From the NCBI GenBank assembly GCA_009617715.1, contig VTFK01000112.1, positions 496,001 to 560,000 on the forward strand: a stretch of 64,000 nucleotides of DNA, given 5' to 3'. The notes under the pieces were generated by a model. That model did not search any database. It was not told where the DNA came from and saw only the letters and a list, made by a program, of their open reading frames with translations. Origin of the DNA: Plectrocnemia conspersa. Its lineage: Eukaryota; Arthropoda; Insecta; Trichoptera; Polycentropodidae. The stretch's first letter is position 1. Each line of letters opens with the position of its first letter. Of this stretch, positions 38,515 through 51,584 are shown in pieces. Both the position numbers and the translations under genes were made by a program.

Positions 38515-39000
38515 CAGTGAAATCTCAATACAACTAAGCTCATGGAACCAATGAATAAATCTTGGTGTACTGAAAATTCGTTATATTGAATATAAGAAAG
38601 ATGATATTTTTTTATTTTATTTTTAATTACCATATTACTACAGCATCAAAATAACCTCTTATAAGGTTGACAGATAGTTTTTTGTCCATGTTTAAGGATA
38701 CTGTATGAAACACAATAAAATTTGTGAAAAAAATGTTTTATAAAAAAAGTTTGAGGGTCAGCGAAACACCTGTAATGTCGCTTTTGAACACATCTGGCAC
38801 ACGCCAAGTCAATGACGAACTGAATTCTTAGAAATATTTGTCAAGTTATAATGTCATTCTTAAATTCGGATCAAAATATTTCGTTATACTGAGATCAGTC
38901 TTCGTTACAATAAAAACATTTTGTATGAAAGTTTTTCGGGGACAAATTGAAGATTCGTTATACTGGGAATTTCGTTATCTCGGTATTTGTTACAAAACTG
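38515..39000. mobile_element. 486-bp pogo/Tigger-like MITE in a TA site
   Basis: A TA dinucleotide flanks both ends (38513-38514 and 39001-39002). The left end cagtgaaatctcaatacaac resembles the common cagtgaaacctcgatataac terminus of pogo-type elements. The right end, reversed, begins cagttttgtaacaaataccg and continues with gagataacga. Internal cgttatactg/cgttatattg motifs recur. It is diverged and non-coding. Confidence 0.6.
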
Positions 39001-39217
39001 TATTAATTTTTCAAATAGAATTGTAACTTAACTAAATAATAATAAAACAAAAAAATACAAAAATCTTTTCAACATAAAAAATAATATTAAAACGTAACAT
39101 TTTGTAATATTTAAAATTAGGTTTACAGTTTAAATAAATAATAATAATAAATAACATTGGTTACACATCCCCTCAAAAATATTACTGATAATTAAAAATA
39201 TTTAATACACCTTACTG

Positions 39218-39440
39218 ACGCTACAACACAATCGATCACCTATAGTTGGTGCAATGTGAGCGATTATAAGTCATTGATTGTGTTTTAGCGTATCTTAGGT
39301 GTTTGAGGTCCCGTTTGCGCATTCCCATAAAGCATAATTCCCATAAGGCGCCTTGTGACATCACATCTCGCGTCTCTTTCTAGCATTCAGTCGTCTCTTT
39401 CTGACGCCTCGCTGCCGCTCGCGCCGACTTTCACTATAGA
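39218..39440. promoter_or_regulatory. Hairpin and G+C-rich patch, possible promoter or MITE
   Basis: Arms 39218-39236 and 39273-39291 (acgctacaacacaatcgat type) pair at 17 of 19 positions. Directly to the right, gtctctttct occurs twice, followed by gacgcctcgctgccgctcgc. This is the most G+C-rich patch upstream of the SPR-repeat exon on its strand, so a distant promoter is conceivable. No TATA or initiator is evident, and a MITE remnant is equally possible. Confidence 0.25.
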
Positions 39441-40479
39441 ACCAAACAACCTAACCTTTTTTTTTAATGATATTGTAGTGATTTGTTTTCATTTCAGTAT
39501 ATCTTGTAATTGTTCAAAATCATTATAAGTATTTAGTAATAGAATTATTGTCTAATAGAACTTAAGTTCTTTAATAACTTTATTGAATTTTATTAAGAGT
39601 TTGCCACTTTTTTTTGCGTAGCGTTTTTTCTATTTGTTTATTTTTTGTAATATTACAGGGTATTTTTTCAATTTTTTATTTGTAGAATTCTTAATTGCCT
39701 TTACTAAGTTTTCCACTGCATGTTCTCCTTTTCTATTTATAAATTACATATTTTTGGGAAGCGTTTAAAATGCGAAATGTTTTATCAACACCATCAATTG
39801 GTATTTTATGATTAAAAATCAAAATTGCATCGCCCAATTCGTATAATATAATATGAAAGGCTTTCGGCTAGGCAATAAAATGTAAAAAAATATGACATTT
39901 TGACATATGAAATATAGAAGAGTGAAATCCAATTATTTATAACAAAAAAAGGTATTTTAATTGAATCCATGCATATTGACCCAAATGTCGAATTTGAAAA
40001 GGACGATATTTTACGTAAAATCACAATAATAATAATGTACATGGTGTATAAGCTTGTAACCTCAATATATGTTATAATATTATATTATTTGAGTGCATGT
40101 ACTATAGGTCATGTGGGAGTTAGATAAAGTATACATATGTACATAACCAGTGACGCAATTTTCGTATTACTATATTAAAAATCAGATCTACAAAATACAT
40201 CGTTAAAATATGTTATCGTATTTTGTCTAATAATCTAAAATAATAAATAAACATAGTATATTACATTTAACGTGCTTGTGTTAAAGTAATTTTATAGTTA
40301 TATAACTAAAACAAATATACTGTGAAGACATTAATATGTAAACTAATTTAAAAAAAAAACAGTTACCATTAAATAATTTAATATTATATTAATATTAGAT
40401 ATATTTTACTACCAGGAAAGCTGATATCGTCAAATTAGTATATAATTAAATTAAATTAAAAGTATCACGGTGATCTATG
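39441..40479. other. A/T-rich spacer, nothing recognised
   Basis: A 76-codon minus frame at 39812-40042 has the composition of a chance frame. Confidence 0.35.
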
Positions 40480-40800
40480 CGAAAAGGTTTTAAGCGAATT
40501 TCAAATCTAAGTAATTTCCACCACTTTTAGTGATTTACGTCTCCGGCGGTAAAGTTGATCGAGATGTAAAACGAAAAGTGTTTCGCTCGAAGCGGTTAAG
40601 TTTCAGACGGTCAGAGCTTTCATCTCCTCAGTCAAGGTGACCTTTCTAAAGCTCAAATCTCACTTTTTGACAATATAAACCAAGTGCACGATCGGTGTCA
40701 ATTTGCAGGAATGATCGTGTGTGATTAATTGCATTCCAATTGCATTATTCGCCTCTATCGATTCTCTGAATTCCTCCATTTGTATTATAATGATAGGAGT
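40480..40800. other. G+C-richer non-coding island
   Basis: The block includes cgtctccggcggtaaagttg, gtttcgctcgaagcggttaa and gcacgatcggtgtcaatttg. No frame is convincing. Confidence 0.3.
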
Positions 40801-42124
40801 ATTAGATTATAATTAAATTTACTATAAATGTTTGCAGTGACGCAACTACAAATATTTAATCACCATTCGTAATAAAAGCTCCCGTGTAAAATGACTAATA
40901 CATCTCTACAGAATTTAATATACGTATACAACTGTATTCATTATTACACAAACACATAAATTTTAGATGGATATTTCACTTTAAACTGCAATTTTCTACA
41001 TACTTGAATAAAAACTTTTTTTTTTAATCAACTAACTTTTTTTTTATAAAATGTCTAAGATCTAATAAGTCACTTTTATTTAGATTTTTCTTTTAGTAAT
41101 GCTGATTTAAACTATTACATCTTTTTGTTGTGGGAGTTTGCAAAAGTATTAATAACTTAAACGTTTAAAAATGTATTAAACTAATTTGTAGTTAAACTTT
41201 TCTGGCATTTGAGTAAAACTTTTATTTTTAAATAAACGACAAACTCGATTTAATTCATTCCTTAATAAACTAAGTACTTTGCACTAATGGAAGTAAAAAT
41301 ATCTTAATAAAAAGTAAAAACTTATGCTTTTCGTATAAATTTCTTCAAGTTTAAAATAAACACGTAATGTGTCATTTGTGTCGGAACGACCGTTTAATGT
41401 AAATAATGCATTTCAGGCATTCTTATTGGATAAAGCAGTTTATATTCGTGAAACTTTCTAACGAATTAAATTCAAAACTTCATTAATATAAAGTTTGTAT
41501 ACAATTTTATTTTTTCTCTGAGAGAAGTTTCAAGCAGAGTATAAAATCTTAGCATTTGCAACTATCTTATATATTTGGTACAAAAGTTTATATTTCTAAA
41601 TTCATACATTGAACGAATGAAATTCTCATTTTATACGGACTGCCAACTATGAGCTTTGTCAAAAAGTTCGGTACATTACGTGTTTTTAAAGTATCATCCT
41701 TTATACATTAAATAGCTGACACGAACGTCTGAACGAAAATGACAAGATCATTCACTCAAAGCACGTGACCAAAAAAGGTTTACCACACGTGTCCACAATT
41801 TAAATTTTATCATTATACACCCGTCGTATTTTGAACGTCAATATAGATAATATTTATAAAAACAATTAGTAAAATAAAAAAATAAGAATTTATCTATGTT
41901 GTTTTCTATCTAAAACTGATATTTTTTAAGCATTGTTTTAATTTTTAAATTGCATCATATTATTAAATAAAATATTTTTAATTCTTAGATAATCGCAGCA
42001 AAATCAAAATTTGTTAGAATTTTAAGCTAATTAAATATGTTATGAACATATCGAATTATTTTTTATTTGTAACAAAATATATAATAGTTCACTCTACAAT
42101 GATATATAGTAATTATTAAACTAA
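40801..42124. other. A/T-rich spacer, nothing recognised
   Basis: I see no features beyond short homopolymer runs. Confidence 0.35.
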
Positions 42125-42790
42125 ATTATTTTAAAGTATCATATGAGTTATTTGTAAAACACATGTAAAAACGTGAATTTTTAACCTTGATTTGAAAAAT
42201 TTCCTTTTCGCATTTGTCACTCAAAATGACAAACGACGTAAAGTTTTTCAGCGTGAAAATCAGGAAATTCGAAGCGACGGACAGGCAAGGAAAAACCTTA
42301 TACGCTTTCCACTCCATTACGTACGTGTTTTATAGTTATTTTTTCCCGAACCGCTCAGCGAAAAGTGGCCACACTTTGCCATCTTAATGATAATATAGTT
42401 TCTCTCGGCTTTAGCAAAAGCGTCCGATCGAATAAAAGCACTAAACCAAAGTTAACGCTGATGAAAAGCCTTAACCATATAATTCGACTAAGTATGCAAG
42501 CGGGCCAGAAAAAAATTCGCAGCCGTTTCTACGAAATTGCGAATAAATAGCTCGCATTTGCCGTCTTAAAATGAAAGTCTCTTTTTTTCTCACTACTCGG
42601 CAGAGTCGCCCACGCGCTCTCTATACGTGTGAAAGTGTAAATTTATGAAAAATCCAAAACGTGGGGTCTTTCAATCCTGGGGAATTACACAACGAAATAA
42701 GAGAGAGGGAAAGAAAATGTTAGGAGAAACTCGCCCTTTGAGTGTTGAAATTAAAAAATCGATTCGTCAATGAGCATCCGAATCAAATAA
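42125..42790. other. G+C-richer non-coding island
   Basis: This is one of the longest islands, with gaagcgacggacaggcaagg, aagtggccacactttgccat, ggcagagtcgcccacgcgct and acgtggggtctttcaatcct. The 61-codon frame at 42365-42550 has no known motif. It is a candidate cluster of regulatory sites. Confidence 0.35.
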
Positions 42791-44618
42791 CGGCGTCTTG
42801 TAATGAAAAATATTTAAATCGGTTTTTTCTTATTTAAATAATAAATAAGGAATTCCTAAATCTACTCAGGTGTATATTTTGAGTACACGTTTATAATATA
42901 TATATAATTCCAAACTGTAAGCAGATATCTTATTTACCAGTAGCAAGTTATTAAAATATTATAAAATCTGCTTCGAGTGCCACTTTCACGAAATGAAAAT
43001 AACTCACAATTAATCGAATTGCTGTAATAAAATAATTTTAATCAATGGATAAAAAAATTGTAATGTTTGAATGTCGATCAAATTTATTTTAAAATTTGAC
43101 TGTAACGTTCCATTAGCAAACTTATATACCCATTTCCTATTTAATTTCTATCTATAAAAATAAATATAAAGAGTAAACCACCTTTTATTTATTTTTATTT
43201 TAATTACATCATCTAGTCATAGTTTCCAGGTGTGTTTTAAGATTTACTTTTTAAGTAAAATGCATAGCATTAGAAGTTCTTTCAGATAATAATATATAAA
43301 ATATTTTCAGTATAATTGATCTCAAAAGCATGTAAATTACTATGTATGAAATTATATTTTAGGAATTTTTAAACACAAATAAAAATCCAGCATCTCTATA
43401 AGCACCTTATGAATAAAAACATGTAGTCTGTATCTAAGTATGTATTTTTATTAGTTTATCCTTGTGTGCGTATGTATCTTTTAACTGATTGGATTTCTTT
43501 AACACGTATATCCAATTTGACGAGTTTGCCAGGTGGTGCAAATTGGATGATTACGTATAGTATGTTCTTTAGATTGCTCTAAAGTGTTTTCAAAGTTAAC
43601 CTCAGAAGTGTTTATTAAATTTCTCTCGTACAATAAAAGTTTCAAAATACGATTTTTGCTTCTTAAGCATGGTATTAGATTTTGAATCATCTCTTAATAT
43701 TTCTCATTTTTTCAATATTCACGTTATTGTTAATGAGTTTTTTTAATCACTTTGTGTATTTTAATATCCGTTTGTGTATTTATATACATTTTTCCAATAA
43801 TGAATATTTGAAATGTTTTTTTAGTCAAATAATAAAATCGATTTTTATCAATATGTTTTTTTTATTTTACAAAAGTATTAGGTATACATGTGGTTGTACG
43901 TATACTTACATTTTACAACAAAAAGCTGTATTATAATGTCAAGCACGCAAAAAAGGACCGTCAATGCGTATCTAATACGTTTTTTGGTGCCTTTGAGTTA
44001 TTATTCTTTTCATCAACACATCAAACACTTTTTTGCTGCGTAATGATTTGAAATAAGGCTTTTGTGAAAAATAGAAATTAAAAATGTATTAAGAATTCTA
44101 GCTGTATTTAACTACAACGTGGTTTAATGGTAGTATAATAGAGCTGTCATTAACAGTTAGTTATTTTTATACTATAAACGCCTGCACACTTTATATTGGC
44201 CAAAGAAAATTTTACACAATAACATTCGTTGATTTCCGACAAGCATACAAGATAACTTAGACAATAATAGATAGTGATATACAATACAATGTTTGAGGTG
44301 GATATACCGAAAAAATCATTCATTGAGCAAGAGTACAGAGCATTTTGTAATATAAAGATGTTTTACTCCCAATTTAGTTTAATATCGCACTTAGTAGTAA
44401 TAGTTTAAGACAGCAATATGGGTCATAAGAAATGTAATTCTTCACAATAATTATAAATAAGTTATTTTCTAAATTTAATTTTATTACAATAGTGAGCAGA
44501 AGGAATATGAAAATGAAACTCTGAAGTTTCAACAGTCTACATAATTTATGGCTTGAATAAAAACGGAATAATAATACGATATTAAAAGTTTTTAAATTCT
44601 GAATTTCACAGAGAATGC
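42791..44618. other. A/T-rich spacer, nothing recognised
   Basis: Frames here (for example 43682-43936) are Phe/Ile/Tyr-rich chance frames. A mixed patch at 43490-43680 shows nothing identifiable. Confidence 0.35.
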
Positions 44619-44851
44619 GAAGAGAGAAGCGGCTGCTTTGCGACCTTTGATCGTCGGTTTAGTCGGTGTAGTCAGCCTCACATTGGTTGAAGTTTGTACG
44701 AGCTTTACGAGTCCAAGTGAAAGAGCTTTTTAAATTCTGATGCCTTGAACTCCGAAGTGTATGTTTATGTCAGTAGAAATGTCAGAGAAAATTTCTGAGA
44801 GAGTATCTAGCAAAGTGTTCGTTAATTTCCCGCATTCCTGAATTTATACCA
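44619..44851 (-). mobile_element. LTR-like repeat of second family, copy D
   Basis: On the minus strand it starts with ggtataaattcaggaatgcg, passes through gagggactac-poor variable sequence and ends in gcagccgcttctctcttcgc. The order is shared with 32091-32279, with several indels. Mixed-composition sequence continues to about 45120 (on the upstream side in its own orientation) and may be U3. Confidence 0.45.
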
Positions 44852-45295
44852 ATGACCCCCTTTATAAATGATTTTGTTTTCAACCCCTTTCAGTGGGACG
44901 GTCAATGATAAAAGAGTGGACGTTAGTTAATTATTTGAAACAGATTGCCGTTGAACAAGCAGATTACAAACGGCAAGTTGAATGTCAATCCTGAACGCTC
45001 ATTTATCTTTTCTCAAGGAATTCAAGATTGATCCCTCTGATCTTTCTGATTCATGGCGGGTACTTTATTTTAAACTCAAAAAGAGTTTTCTCGCGGTGGT
45101 TTCCCATTTTAACTAAGAAGCTTTTTTTGCCTTAATTTTTTTTAAACCTGTCTGTGTATATCATATGGCAACTAGCTTTATCACCGGGGCATATGACTTA
45201 ATAGCATAATATTTATATTCTCACGCTTGTACATAAAATCCGTTTTCAGGTTTGCCGATGTAATGTATTCGTTGGGTGGTCAAATTATTGTTTTA

Positions 45296-45615
45296 TTTAA
45301 TCTTCCATTGTAACGTGACAGGCGTAAGCCCAATGCATTACAACGGGGTAAATCTGTACCAACTGAGTAAGTCAATCAGATTTAATAAATACACTAACTG
45401 AAATTTTGGGAATCGGTGACATCTACATTAATAATTATAAATTATTATGTGTAATATAATTTATAACCAATTGATGTCAATGCAGCTCGGCCCGGTTTTT
45501 TTTATTATAGCGCATTTTTATAAATAAAAATTCTAGGTTCGCTGCCGGAGCTCGAACCCGCAACCTCAGAGTTACTAGTCTGAAACGTTACTGTCTACGC
45601 TATTCCGTCTTTAAA
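45296..45615 (-). mobile_element. tRNA-derived SINE family 1, full-length copy
   Basis: On the minus strand a tRNA-like head (gaatagcgtagacagtaacg) leads to the B-box gggttcgagctccggcagcg, then aaaatgcgct, then a variable A/T-rich core (ataatttataattattaatg type) and the distal segment ccgttgtaatgcattgggct. A nearly parallel copy lies 1.3 kb away at 46601, in the same orientation. Confidence 0.75.
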
Positions 45616-45973
45616 TGGAAAGATGGTTTAATTTTTGAACCCCACAAATTATATTTTTTAATGTTGCACGATTTTGCGTCCAGGTTATTATAAACTTGAT
45701 GAAATTTTTTTCTTAATTTAGAAAATATACCATATATTATAATAACACATTTGAAATCCGTATACTAATAGAATTAGCTAAAATGCTTAACGCGGTTTAA
45801 CGCAAGCTTTTCTTGGTATTTGTGTGGCTATTGAAAACCAACGTGAAAATCGGTAAAAATTTGCATTTTCAGCGTATTAGCGCATTTTCTCGTTATACGT
45901 TATTGTAGTGCTTACAACGTATATGTAAAAATATAATATTAATTGAAATATATTTTTTTTCCTCACAGAGTTC

Positions 45974-46036
45974 TACTGCACAAAAAGCTTTTAGAATATA
46001 ACGAATAAGCTCAAAGAAGGGCTTTTTTGTGCAGTA
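45974..46036. repeat. Inverted repeat with 15/16-bp arms
   Basis: tactgcacaaaaagc (45974-45988) pairs with gcttttttgtgcagta (46021-46036) with one bulge, around a 32-nt loop. It sits between the two SINE copies. Confidence 0.6.
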
Positions 46037-46600
46037 CCAAGCTTGGCATACGCTTAAAACTTGAATACAATTTACACGGTTTTATAAATTATTTTCAAGT
46101 TACGTTAGTTATATGGCCGTACAATTTATATCGTTGTATGCGTTGGCTGGGTCGTAGTCATGAAGATTGAGTTAAACTCATGGAGGTGCAAGGTGACTGC
46201 TTGACTGGAGCAAATCGAAAAAACGAAATAATAATAATTGTTTTTTGTCTGCATTTATTTGGCAAAAACTTGGCTGTTCATGCTGAATTTTTATGTACTG
46301 CAAATCGGAAGTAAAACATTAGTAAAAATAAAAATTTATATAAACGTTCAAAACCCGAACGAAAGTAAAAATTTGTGGCAGCGTACTAGTTTATATACGA
46401 CCAGAGAAAGGGAGGAGAGCAACGATCCTAATCTTCTTTGATTTCTTAATCAATTGCAATGATTTGAGGCAAAACTGATTTTTAATAAATTTTGCAACAG
46501 TAAAATTAGTACTTGCTAGTATTTTTCAATGAGTTCATCAGTAACAGCAGATGATTTTTGACTTATATTTTATATCATCTCATTATTTTATTATTTTTTA

Positions 46601-46926
46601 TTAAATCTTCCATTGTAACCTGACAGGCGTAAGCCCAATGCGTTACAACGGGGTAAATCTGTACCAATTGAGTAAGTCAAACAGATATAATGAATACCTA
46701 CAAGTAAGTATTAACCACCAGACTGAAAGTCTGAGAAGTGGTGACATTTATATTATTAATTATAAATTATTATGTGTAATATAATTTATAACTAATAGAT
46801 GTCACTGCAGCTAAAGCCGTTTTTTTTTTATAATAGCGCATTTTTTATTAATAAAAATTCGAGTACCGTGCCGGGTCTCGAACCCGCAACCTCAGAGTTA
46901 ATAGGACTACGCTATTCCATCCTTAA
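46601..46926 (-). mobile_element. tRNA-derived SINE family 1, second full-length copy
   Basis: It matches 45296-45615 over its whole length: cattgtaacctgacaggcgt, aagcccaatgcgttacaacg and ctcgaacccgcaacctcaga. A deletion in the tRNA-like head (part of the anticodon arm) distinguishes it. Confidence 0.75.
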
Positions 46927-48099
46927 ATTATCCACGGCACATTTTTAAATTGCAAGTATTTTGCCGTAGAAAAATTTGAAAATAATTGTAAGCAGCGTTT
47001 TTTATATATTATTATTTGATACACTCACATTAAGCATTAAACATTACTTCCCTATATGTAAAACCAACGTAAAAATAAATTTGCATTATTACTAGCTTTG
47101 TGCTATCATATCATATTAAAAAATATGTTTTCATTGAAAATTGTGAAATGAGAATATTTTTAATCAAGCTTTGTGTTTTTCACCACACAAACATATTACA
47201 TATATATATTTGACTATAAGTTTTTGATATAGCTTTTTTTTAGGTATTACAATCTGCACATATAACCTAATGACGTTTTCGAAATAGCAAGGAGCTCATA
47301 AAAAAATCGACAAGTCTGATATTGATTATTCACGTCACGTTTTCAACTCATTATATAATTGAAGCTTTTGCTTTGCTGTTAATTTTATTTAGATTTTTTA
47401 TTCAGTATTACAAATACTTATTGTATATTAGCTAATGGCTCGTTATTATTATTTTATATCCGTATAACATAATTTTTAGTCATAAAATTAATTAAAATGC
47501 TTCATTTAAATATCGTATTGTATATAATACTGTTTTATATACCATAAATACGAAACAGTAATCTCCAATTATTATAATTATGATAAATGGCAAAGTTTTC
47601 TTAGCTAGCAACGCAGTATTACGTCACGTACGTGCATAAATCTAACGAATGACTTAACGTTCTTAATTTCGCACGATACTATATAAATAAAGAGGCCTTT
47701 AATTTAACAAAAATAAAACGAGGTTAAGATGTAGATACAGCATGTAAAATATAATCGCATTCTATATAATTGTTGTATTACTTCAATTAGGATACATTTA
47801 TAAAAAAATTATAAGAATAATTTCTATGACAGAAGCATGTCATGTCATGACATCACAATAGAGCTTTCAAACCGATTTTTTGATCACTTAAAAAAACTAA
47901 AAACCATTTTTTTTGGTATATTTATATAGTTAAACTATGAATTAAATCTATAAATTAAAATTAAAAATTCGGTGGTGATTTTATTAAAAAAATGAAAAAA
48001 CATAGTTTTAGTCAGTTTCTAAAAATATTATTATGCCAAGAAAATATGAATACAGTCTAATTTCCAACAATGTTGTCAAACATACCTCACGTCTAGGTG
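46927..48099. other. A/T-rich spacer, nothing recognised
   Basis: I see no exon or repeat edges. Confidence 0.35.
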
Positions 48100-48540
48100 T
48101 CAACTTCTAAGGATAAAATTTGTTCTGCGATACACTAAAAGTTTTTAACTCGCTCTCTTTATTCTCAGCTCCGACTTCGTCTAGGAATTTATCTACGTAC
48201 TTAAATCAGACCTTACATTCACCCACCGAACGAGATCAAATTCATAAAAGGCGTAGTTTAGCTCAGTGCAAGCTCCGAGAGTTTCCCTGTGTGAAAAGGT
48301 CTTGGAAGACGTTACAGAAAACAGTCCAACTATTCCACCCCATTTTCTACCCCCTTGCGTTTTCAAAGGCCGTATTATACATATATCCAAGTGTGTTATT
48401 CTATTCATACAACATAAGGGTCGACGTCGGTACATAAGTACTGATTTATATATGATGTTGACTCGGTTCGAAAATAGTTTTCAATCGAAGCATAATGGAA
48501 ATCACGTATTAGCACGACGCGACGCATAGGTCAAAAGTTA
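48100..48540. other. G+C-richer island, open in several frames
   Basis: Frames on both strands stay open together (105, 87 and 80 codons), which points to low stop density from composition and not to a gene. Sequence such as cgaacgagatcaaattcata and aagctccgagagtttccctg is a candidate conserved non-coding element. Confidence 0.3.
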
Positions 48541-50189
48541 ACTGTGTACATAATAAACTGATTGATGTAAATATATGTAAAAAAAAAATACCCTGATTTT
48601 AGATACAAGTACTATGTAACAATATTTGTTCCACAAATAACTTGATTTATAAGTGTAATTACACGCTGTATCAATAAATTTCCTTTTTAAGATAAAGGAG
48701 ATTTAATAATGAAATTTCTTTGCTTTGACAAAAAAATACAAGTTGAGTGTTAAAATAATATATTTATACTAATAACTATACAGTAGTTAGTTATTGAGCT
48801 ACAAATATTATTATTTTTTATTTAGGTTAGCTAATTTTTCGACCACCACTTTAATTGAAAAATTGCATTATAAACTCAAATTTCTACTACATTTTATTCT
48901 AAATTTTATTCTTAATATTTATAAACGGCAACTTTTAAATAAGCCTTACAGGAGTACCGGTATAAATTTGTTAACAGCAAAAGCACTATGGAGACAGCCA
49001 ATATATTTAGTTTTGATTTTTTTTTTTAATAAAACATATACGACAATATTTTTAAAACATCTCCTTATTTTCATTCAACATATTCATTACACCTCAATTT
49101 ACATATATAGTAAGTCTAGGAACGAGTTCATATATTAAATATGCTTTGTATTTAAGTACTCAACGCACGCATAGTTTTGAATATTTTTTTTTTATAAATA
49201 ATGATTTTTTAATTTCTTGACATTGTTCATAATGTTTTTTTAATTTACAATACTATTTTGCCACATTTTGCTTGTTCATAAAAAGCTAGCTATGCATTTC
49301 GGCAACTATTTTTTTTCACACATCACAAAACGCGGCCATTTTAAGCACACATTACCGCATCCTATCAAGTATTTTCAGTCGATTAAAAAACATATTTTAA
49401 TAGTCTTGTTCTTTTAAATATCTCTCATATATAACATCGCCATTTAGTACCTACGTATTAAACAGATTCTTGTGTTTTATATTGCGCAATATATTTTTTA
49501 TTTAATTACATTTTAATTTAACTCGCTTCAAGCTCTTTTTTGTATATATTGTACATTGCTTTATTTTTTTAATTTTGATTTAGGTGCTTCGCATATGTAT
49601 GCGTAAGTTAATCCTTCGCGCTGTTTTGACGTTCGGTAAAATCCGCTCACAAATTTATATGAAATTCTAAATTAACATGATTCATCATTCTGGTTCACAG
49701 TGCATGATATAATATGATCCGAATCGTGATGGGCTGTCCATTAAAATATGACCGGCATATTTAATCGAATTTGGGCTCATGTAATCGAATATGCGATTGG
49801 TATTAGTGCGAGTACGTTTTTACTATTATTTTATTCTTCAATGATACGCCGAAAATTGATTTTGTGAGCCTTAGATGTTTCGTTTGGTTTCAAATATGAG
49901 TCTTCTGTCGAGATAAATTAATATATTTGGCTAAATTCGCATTATTAAATTATCAGAGCTAATTTTAATATAAATCTCTTGCTAATCATTCTTAAAAAAT
50001 AAGTTCTAAGCTCTGCTTATTAGAAAGTAAATATTTTGTTTTATTTGTATTGAACATTGATTACCCCCAAAATTTTTACCCCGTTTAGAATCATTGACTT
50101 TAATTATTCAACCCCTGATCTAGTCTAACATATAAAGTAACTTCACGCATATTTTGTTACATAGTGCTTTCAAGTGTTCTTTACATCAT
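48541..50189. other. A/T-rich spacer, nothing recognised
   Basis: The 114-codon frame at 48794-49138 is Phe/Ile/Tyr/Leu-rich without motifs; I take it as a chance frame. Confidence 0.35.
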
Positions 50190-50620
50190 TAAAAATTATG
50201 TTTGGACAATCAGAATTCTAGCGCCTGTTTTATTTATAAATCCGCATTTTTTCCAAATCCCAAAAAATAACCAACGTGTATATGAGCTCAACGTTTCAAA
50301 TTTTCCGATCGCTTGAATCGCTGGATCCCTTTTACGCATTTTCTGCGAATCTTCGGGGAACAATGCCGCTAACGTGGAATATATGCGTGTAGACATTCGT
50401 CGAAGCCCTCGAGCCCTTAGCATTGTATTCAATTTGTTTGCGTTTCGGATCTAACGATTTGTAGACATAGTGTGTTTATTTTCCTTTGACAATTGACGTG
50501 AGAACCGAGAGCGTTTGCGAAATTTTCAGCGGCGCTGAGACCTTCTATCGCGTGAGATGCTTTTGAAGTACTTTCTCCACTTCTTCATGAAACGTACGAT
50601 TTGTCATATTGATACGAATC
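50190..50620. other. G+C-richer non-coding island
   Basis: The block includes gatcgcttgaatcgctggat, cgtcgaagccctcgagccct and gcggcgctgagaccttctat. The 78-codon minus frame at 50196-50432 has no known motif. Confidence 0.3.
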
Positions 50621-50934
50621 GTAACAGTAAACAGATCAACATAGAAGAGCATATTACAACGTTTTTTAAAGCATGTTAAATACTAGTGAATATCCCTATT
50701 ATCTTACAGATGGATGACCATATTAAACAATATATTTCTTAGAATAGGTTCATAAACACGGTTCCAAAATAGAATTTGAATCAAAATTTAGAATGTTACA
50801 TTCAAATTGACCCGAGATCGAAATGGTATAATAATTGATATGCATCTGATAGAGCACTATATTTGTTTTATAAAAAAAGTTATTTTAATTACCTAGAATA
50901 AAATATTATTTATTCTTGGAGTTTCCATGAATAG

Positions 50935-51204
50935 ACGAATAAATTTGTATCTCAAATCCCTCCGCCGGTATTGGCAACGTTAAATCAATTAGACTTTAAC
51001 TAAGATATCAGCGCACAAAATCTCTTGAGCGCAATTGCAAAAGAAAAACAAAAGCAATTTTCTGTAACCGCTAGCGCTATGGTAGCGGCGAATTACAGAC
51101 TTGAATGCACGCAAATGGCAATTAGGGTGCAGTCGGAGAAAATGCAAAGTGCGCACAATGAAATCGCTCAGACGCTGAATAAGCTGGAAATGTACATTCT
51201 ATAG
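50935..51204 (+). pseudogene. Unidentified coding-like relic, 89 codons with one internal stop
   Basis: The frame opens after a TAG at 50932-50934, reads NKFVSQIPPPVLATLNQLDF, meets TAA at 51001-51003 and then runs open for 66 codons to TAG at 51202. The second part (for example VTASAMVAANYRLECTQMA and IRVQSEKMQSAHNEIAQTLN) is predicted to be a long amphipathic helix with a soluble, balanced composition quite unlike the Phe/Ile/Tyr/Lys-rich chance frames nearby. It resembles the C-terminal coiled coil of a transposon-associated DNA-binding protein, but I cannot name a family. Only one stop breaks it, so a host gene fragment is not excluded. Confidence 0.4.
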
Positions 51205-51584
51205 TCAAGAAAAGCTTAAAGACATGTTTTAAAATATAATTAATTAAACACCTAAAACGTGTTCATATAGCTAATTCTTAAAGATAAAGAAAACTTAACG
51301 ACCATTAAGCGCCGAAATGGCATACTTTGGGCAAATAATAGGAGTTTAAAAGTATCGCTACATGTAAACAATACTATAATAGTAAGGAAACGGTAGTTTT
51401 AATGACTAAAACATGGGTCAAGTGGTCCAATCTCGGCATCATGGACAAATATATATTGATATAAGATTAATATGTATATGGCAAAGCCCTGAAAAACAAA
51501 TCATTTGGAAGCAATAAGATTATATACATACATAAACTTATTTTTGTTTTTAAAAATAATGTGATAAAACGCTAGATTCCAACT

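Noticed and set aside
48120..48529. Three mutually overlapping frames up to 105 codons
   Set aside because: Simultaneous openness on both strands points to composition; no domain or splice pair was seen.
48794..49138. 114-codon plus-strand frame
   Set aside because: Phe/Ile/Tyr/Leu-rich composition as expected from A/T-rich DNA; no motif.
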